From positions 1 to 34,439 of the forward strand of contig JANMLW010000248.1 in the NCBI GenBank assembly GCA_031372765.1: a DNA stretch of 34,439 bases. Direction: 5' to 3'. Made by a program: the position numbers and the translations under genes. The DNA is from JADCCX01 sp031372765. GTDB taxonomy: Bacteria; Pseudomonadota; Alphaproteobacteria; Rhizobiales; Beijerinckiaceae. Below the pieces are notes generated by a model that did not search any database, was not told where the DNA came from, and saw only the letters and a list, made by a program, of their open reading frames with translations. Positions 31,474 through 34,439 of the stretch are shown piece after piece; positions within the stretch are counted from its first letter, which is position 1; every line of letters starts with the position of its first letter.

Positions 31474-32532
31474 CTAAAACACCGGCCTCAGAAACAGGCC
31501 AGGAATCGCGAACGGGCCAACACGCACGCGGCCATTGTCCAGCACCAGCGGCAGGCGCATCACACGCTCGGCTCTGGGTTGATCATTGGGCCGTCCACCA
31601 CCCAGCAATGCGCCAAGCAATCCACCGCCGCCGCCGCCTATACCAAATTGCCTGAGCAAGGCATCGGCATTGACGAAACTCGCCTCCAGTCGCCCTTCCA
31701 GTCGTCTGTTGTCATCCAGTTTCAGTGTGCCCTTGGCTTCCAGCCGGGGCGCGCCCTTGGTCAGCTTGAGCTGCTCGATCAGAATCGATCCACCATTGGC
31801 GCGCCAGTCCTCGGTCGTCTTGCGCCAGTCACGACGGTCAAACGTGGACAGTTTCAGCACGCGGGCATCCAGCTCGATATCGGCAGGTTCCTTGCTGTTT
31901 GCGACAACATCAAGCGGTGGAATGGCCGCCTTCACCAGCTTCAGCGAAGCGTCATAGGTGTCAGGCTGATTCGGCACCTGTCCCTCACGCAGGTGGAAAA
32001 TCAGGCTGTCCGCTGAAAGGGCCAACTCCCGTTCGCCCTGTATAAGCAGTGTCGAGCGGGGTGCCTCAATCTCGATGGACAGGCGTTCGAGGCGATTGGC
32101 ATGGCCCCGGAAACTGGCGCGCGCGGATTTCCAGTTGGTCGTCGTTGTAGCGACACCAGCCTCAGCCACCACCAGCGGCCCTTCAAATTCGCCGATGACA
32201 TGGGCCAGATTGAGCGCGCCCGCCGTGCTGGCAATGACTGCCAAAGCACCCAGAGATCCCCGGATTGGTCCGCCGGAATTGGGTTCAGCGGTGAATGTCG
32301 GTTGTTTGCAGCGCAGTTCGATGCGGAAGGGATAGCCTGAGATCGTTCTGTCCGGGCATTGCCAGGCACGGCCAACGCTGGCCTGCCGGATAAAGAAATT
32401 GTCGAGTTCCTGCCCAACTCGGTGCTGGCCATAGAACCAGATGCCAGACCAGCCAAGCGCGACAAGCGCCAGTGCCGCGACGGGCAGGAATAGTTTCAGG
32501 CGACTGGTTCTGGTGCCGGTTTGTGTGTGCAT
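31474..32532 (-). CDS. DUF2125 domain protein
   Basis: A 352-residue protein of the alphaproteobacterial DUF2125 family, function unknown. Residues 1-12 are basic and polar, 12-34 form a single membrane anchor (LKLFLPVAALALVALGWSGIWFYG), and the rest is periplasmic. The early segment RAWQCPDRTISGYPFRIELRC, with two cysteines, is characteristic of the family, and near the C-terminus there is a Gly-rich loop (IGGGGGGLLGALLGGG). The ATG at 32532 gives the short cytoplasmic tail expected; upstream in-frame codons to 32604 add no family similarity. It is divergent from the cyclotransferase gene. A short inverted repeat GTTTTAG-N7-CTAAAAC (31460-31480) overlaps its stop codon. Confidence 0.88.
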   Translation of the reverse strand: MHTQTGTRTSRLKLFLPVAALALVALGWSGIWFYGQHRVGQELDNFFIRQASVGRAWQCPDRTISGYPFRIELRCKQPTFTAEPNSGGPIRGSLGALAVIASTAGALNLAHVIGEFEGPLVVAEAGVATTTTNWKSARASFRGHANRLERLSIEIEAPRSTLLIQGERELALSADSLIFHLREGQVPNQPDTYDASLKLVKAAIPPLDVVANSKEPADIELDARVLKLSTFDRRDWRKTTEDWRANGGSILIEQLKLTKGAPRLEAKGTLKLDDNRRLEGRLEASFVNADALLRQFGIGGGGGGLLGALLGGGRPNDQPRAERVMRLPLVLDNGRVRVGPFAIPGLFLRPVF

Positions 32533-32629
32533 GGTATTGGTCCAGACATTGCGTGAGGCGGATATCGCTGCTACCGCCAGATTTTCCAAACTGCATGTCA
32601 TCATGGATCAAGTCGAGATCAAGGCAAAG

Positions 32630-33166
32630 ATGCCGCAATCCATCGCGCACCCCGGAGATTTCTGGGTGTTTGGCTATGGGTCGCTGATGTGGAACCCCGG
32701 ATTTGCATTTGCCGAGCGCCAACCGGCTGTCGCGCACGGCGTGCATCGCCGGTTGTGTGTCTATTCAACACGCTATCGCGGCACACCTGAAAAACCGGGT
32801 CTGGTGATGGGACTGCTTACCGGCGGCTGCTGCCACGGCATGGCTTTTCGCGTGCTGGCCCAGGATACAGCGGAAACCCGCGATTATCTGACCGCGCGTG
32901 AGCAGGTGTCCATGATCTACCACGAGGTGTTCCGTCCGGTTCGGTTGCGGGATGGTCGTACGGTGCCTGCCCTCAGCTATGTGGTGGATCAGAAGCACAA
33001 GCAATATGCCGGGCGACTGTCGCGTGAGGAACAGCTTGCGCTGGTCAAGGACAGCCATGGCCATACCGGTCCTAACCGCGACTACGTCTGCAACACCTTG
33101 CAGTCCCTCAACGACATAGGGGTCGAGGATCAGACATTGCGGTGGTTATCCAATAATTTCTCCTGA
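32630..33166 (+). CDS. gamma-glutamylcyclotransferase (ChaC-like)
   Basis: A 178-residue cytosolic enzyme that would release 5-oxoproline from gamma-glutamyl peptides, probably glutathione. The substrate-binding FGYGSLMWNPGF (14-25) and the catalytic glutamate E91 in YLTAREQ are the ChaC hallmarks; the C-terminal GPNRDYVCNTLQSLNDIGVED is also conserved. The ATG at 32630 has AAGG five bases upstream; an ATG at 32603 would add nine residues and has no ribosome binding site. Divergent from the DUF2125 gene. Confidence 0.92.
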   Translation: MPQSIAHPGDFWVFGYGSLMWNPGFAFAERQPAVAHGVHRRLCVYSTRYRGTPEKPGLVMGLLTGGCCHGMAFRVLAQDTAETRDYLTAREQVSMIYHEVFRPVRLRDGRTVPALSYVVDQKHKQYAGRLSREEQLALVKDSHGHTGPNRDYVCNTLQSLNDIGVEDQTLRWLSNNFS

Positions 33167-33253
33167 CAGCGGGGCGTGTTCTGCAAAAGGACCATTTGCA
33201 AGAAGCGGATTACCCGTTAGCCCTCCGTATAAATTATCAGACAGGATTCGCAG

Positions 33254-33823
33254 ATGAGTGGTGGACACGGACCTTCAACAGAGGGCAGCAACAGGTATGT
33301 GGCATTGCTGATTGCCGTGTTGGCACTCGGTCTTGCCTTCTCGGAAATGCTTGGCAAAAATGCCGAGAAGACCTCCATGCAATCCAATATCGAGGCTTCC
33401 AACCTCTGGTCCTTCTTCCAGGCCAAGACCATACGCCGCGCCTCGGCCATTCAGGCCGCTGAAACCATGGAGCTTGATCTGATTGGTCTTGCCGATGAAG
33501 CGCGCAAGGCGGCCTTGCAAGCCCAGATCGGCAAGTGGAAACAACTGGCCGTCAGACTGGAATCCGAGCCTGACACAAAGGAAGGCCGCAAGGAACTGAT
33601 GGCGCGTGCCATAGCCGCCGAAAAGCGCCGGGATTCCGAGAACATCAAGAATGAGGGTTTTGAAGTGGCTTCGGCCATTCTTCAGGTCGGCATTGTCATC
33701 GCATCAGCCATGATCATCACCGGCGTGGCCTTTCTGGCCTATATCGCCTGCGGGTTTGGCCTCATTGCCATGCTTATCATGGCGCTGGCGCAGTTCGCCC
33801 CGCATATCCTGCCATTCCACTGA
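33254..33823 (+). CDS. DUF4337 family membrane protein
   Basis: A 189-residue inner-membrane protein. One helix lies at about 16-34 (VALLIAVLALGLAFSEML), a cytoplasmic or periplasmic helical region of about 100 charged residues follows, and two closely spaced helices lie at about 138-187 (ILQVGIVIASAMIITGVAFL; GFGLIAMLIMALAQF). The stretch KNAEKTSMQSNIEASNLWSF with FFQAKTIR is the family signature. Function unknown. Start at 33254 follows CGCAG only, but no better start keeps helix 1. Ends 12 bases from the convergent RidA-family gene. Confidence 0.86.
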   Translation: MSGGHGPSTEGSNRYVALLIAVLALGLAFSEMLGKNAEKTSMQSNIEASNLWSFFQAKTIRRASAIQAAETMELDLIGLADEARKAALQAQIGKWKQLAVRLESEPDTKEGRKELMARAIAAEKRRDSENIKNEGFEVASAILQVGIVIASAMIITGVAFLAYIACGFGLIAMLIMALAQFAPHILPFH

Positions 33824-33835
33824 AATGGGTGTGGC

Positions 33836-34291
33836 TCACCCCACCTTGACAATTGCCTCGATCTCGACCGTGATGCCATTGGGCAATGAGCCCATGCCGA
33901 CGGCGGAGCGCGCATGGCGGCCCTTGTCGCCCAGCACGGCCACGAAAAGATCGGAGCAGCCGTTGATGACCTTGGGGTGATCGCCAAACTCGGGCGTGGC
34001 GTTCACCATGCCCAGAACCTTGATCACCTCGACCTTGTCGAGATCACCGGCCGCCTGTTTCATCGCCGCCAGAAGGCCAAGGCCTGTCAGTTTTGCATGC
34101 TCGTAGGCCTCTTCCCACGTGACGTTCAATCCCACCTTGCCGGTGGCGTTGGTGCCATCGGCGCGGCGCGGCCCCTGGCCCGACAGATAGACCATGTCTC
34201 CCACACGCTTGAAGCGCACGTAGTTGGCGATAGGCGAGGGCATGTCGGGCAGGACAAGACCGAGGGATTTGAGATTGGCTTCTGCGGACAT
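33836..34291 (-). CDS. RidA family protein (YjgF/UK114 superfamily)
   Basis: A 151-residue trimeric-type enamine/imine deaminase relative. The family features are VYLSGQGP near residue 35-42, the conserved INGCSDLFVAVLG segment, and the substrate-carboxylate arginine in HARSAVGMGSLPNGITVEIEAIV. RidA proteins hydrolyse reactive 2-aminoacrylate from PLP enzymes; this longer subgroup may have another substrate. AAGGAG stands six bases before the ATG at 34291. All key residues I can identify are present. Confidence 0.92.
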   Translation of the reverse strand: MSAEANLKSLGLVLPDMPSPIANYVRFKRVGDMVYLSGQGPRRADGTNATGKVGLNVTWEEAYEHAKLTGLGLLAAMKQAAGDLDKVEVIKVLGMVNATPEFGDHPKVINGCSDLFVAVLGDKGRHARSAVGMGSLPNGITVEIEAIVKVG

Positions 34292-34333
34292 GGAAGACTC
34301 CTTGACTGGCTAGGTGTGGTTTCCAAAGAGGTT

Positions 34334-34430
34334 GCTCACCACCGGTGAGCCTCGAGAAACGAGGTTATGATGAAATGTGATGTCTCGAGGTTCGTCGCTA
34401 CCGCTCCTTACGCCTTGACATGAGGGGCAG
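34334..34430. repeat. nested palindromes, probable degenerate intergenic repeat
   Basis: Upstream of the RidA gene, GCTCACC-ACC-GGTGAGC (34334-34350) is followed by CCTCGAG (34350-34356) and its inverted partner CTCGAGG (34384-34390). The following sequence CGTCGCTACCGCTCC and CATGAGGGG recalls the CTCGAGG...CATGAGG type of Rhizobiales palindromic unit. No gene is visible from 34292 to the window end. Confidence 0.45.
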
Positions 34431-34439
34431 CATTCACAT

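Noticed and set aside
31460..31480. Inverted repeat GTTTTAG-N7-CTAAAAC as a terminator for the DUF2125 gene
   Set aside because: The stem is AT-rich and weak, includes the stop codon, and has no following U-run; kept only as a remark in the DUF2125 entry.

Overview
The window looks like a chromosomal segment of an alphaproteobacterium, most likely of the Hyphomicrobiales (Rhizobiales). The evidence is: a complete acpXL operon (very-long-chain acyl carrier protein for lipid A), the block tlpA-like / argH / lptM-like / lysA / TIGR02302 that I know as a conserved alphaproteobacterial arrangement, a DUF6481 protein, a DUF2125 protein, moderately high GC, and intergenic palindromes of the type common in this order (for example 27279-27363). 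I cannot name the genus. No rRNA, tRNA, CRISPR array, transposase or phage gene was seen, and no gene-free stretch exceeds 300 bases.

Layout. (1) 50-1367: a RelE-like toxin / HTH antitoxin pair with a tightly coupled third gene of unknown function and lower GC. (2) 1395-2905: moaA (molybdenum cofactor synthesis) divergent from a DUF971 gene. (3) 2956-13639: a sugar or sugar-acid catabolic island. A leftward pair, dgoK-dgoA, faces a rightward operon across a promoter region full of palindromes. The operon encodes a DHDPS-family protein, an enolase-superfamily dehydratase, a CUT1-type ABC importer (binding protein, two permeases, ATPase), an IclR regulator fused to an SMP-30/gluconolactonase domain, and an SDR dehydrogenase. 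Together these give every step of a De Ley-Doudoroff-like route: import, oxidation to lactone (SDR), lactone hydrolysis (SMP-30 domain), dehydration (enolase superfamily), phosphorylation (DgoK), and cleavage to pyruvate plus triose phosphate (DgoA). The sugar is not fixed by the sequence; galactose/galactonate is the simplest reading because of DgoK/DgoA.

(4) 13814-16671: a leftward three-gene operon (SMR/ArnE-F-like membrane protein, NAD-dependent epimerase, class III aminotransferase) of unknown product. (5) 16903-19336: an orphan TAXI-type TRAP binding protein, a BadF/GlcNAc-kinase-like ATPase and a coiled-coil DUF6481 protein with a TTG start. (6) 19412-26038: TIGR02302 (large Q/G/R-rich membrane protein), lysA, an LptM-like lipoprotein and argH, all leftward, with a TlpA-like thioredoxin divergent from argH. 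(7) 26048-27127: a D-threonine-aldolase-like PLP enzyme, followed by an intergenic cluster of palindromic repeats.

(8) 27376-31361: the acpXL operon, reading leftward acpXL, fabZ-like, a ketoacyl synthase lacking its catalytic residues, a complete ketoacyl synthase, and a FabG-like reductase. It supplies the very-long hydroxy-fatty acid attached to lipid A. (9) 31474-34291: DUF2125, gamma-glutamylcyclotransferase, DUF4337 and RidA-family genes.

The most unusual items are the IclR::SMP-30 fusion (a sensor joined to an enzyme of the pathway it probably controls), the DHDPS-like protein without the catalytic tyrosine, and the catalytically degenerate synthase paired with an intact one in the acpXL operon.
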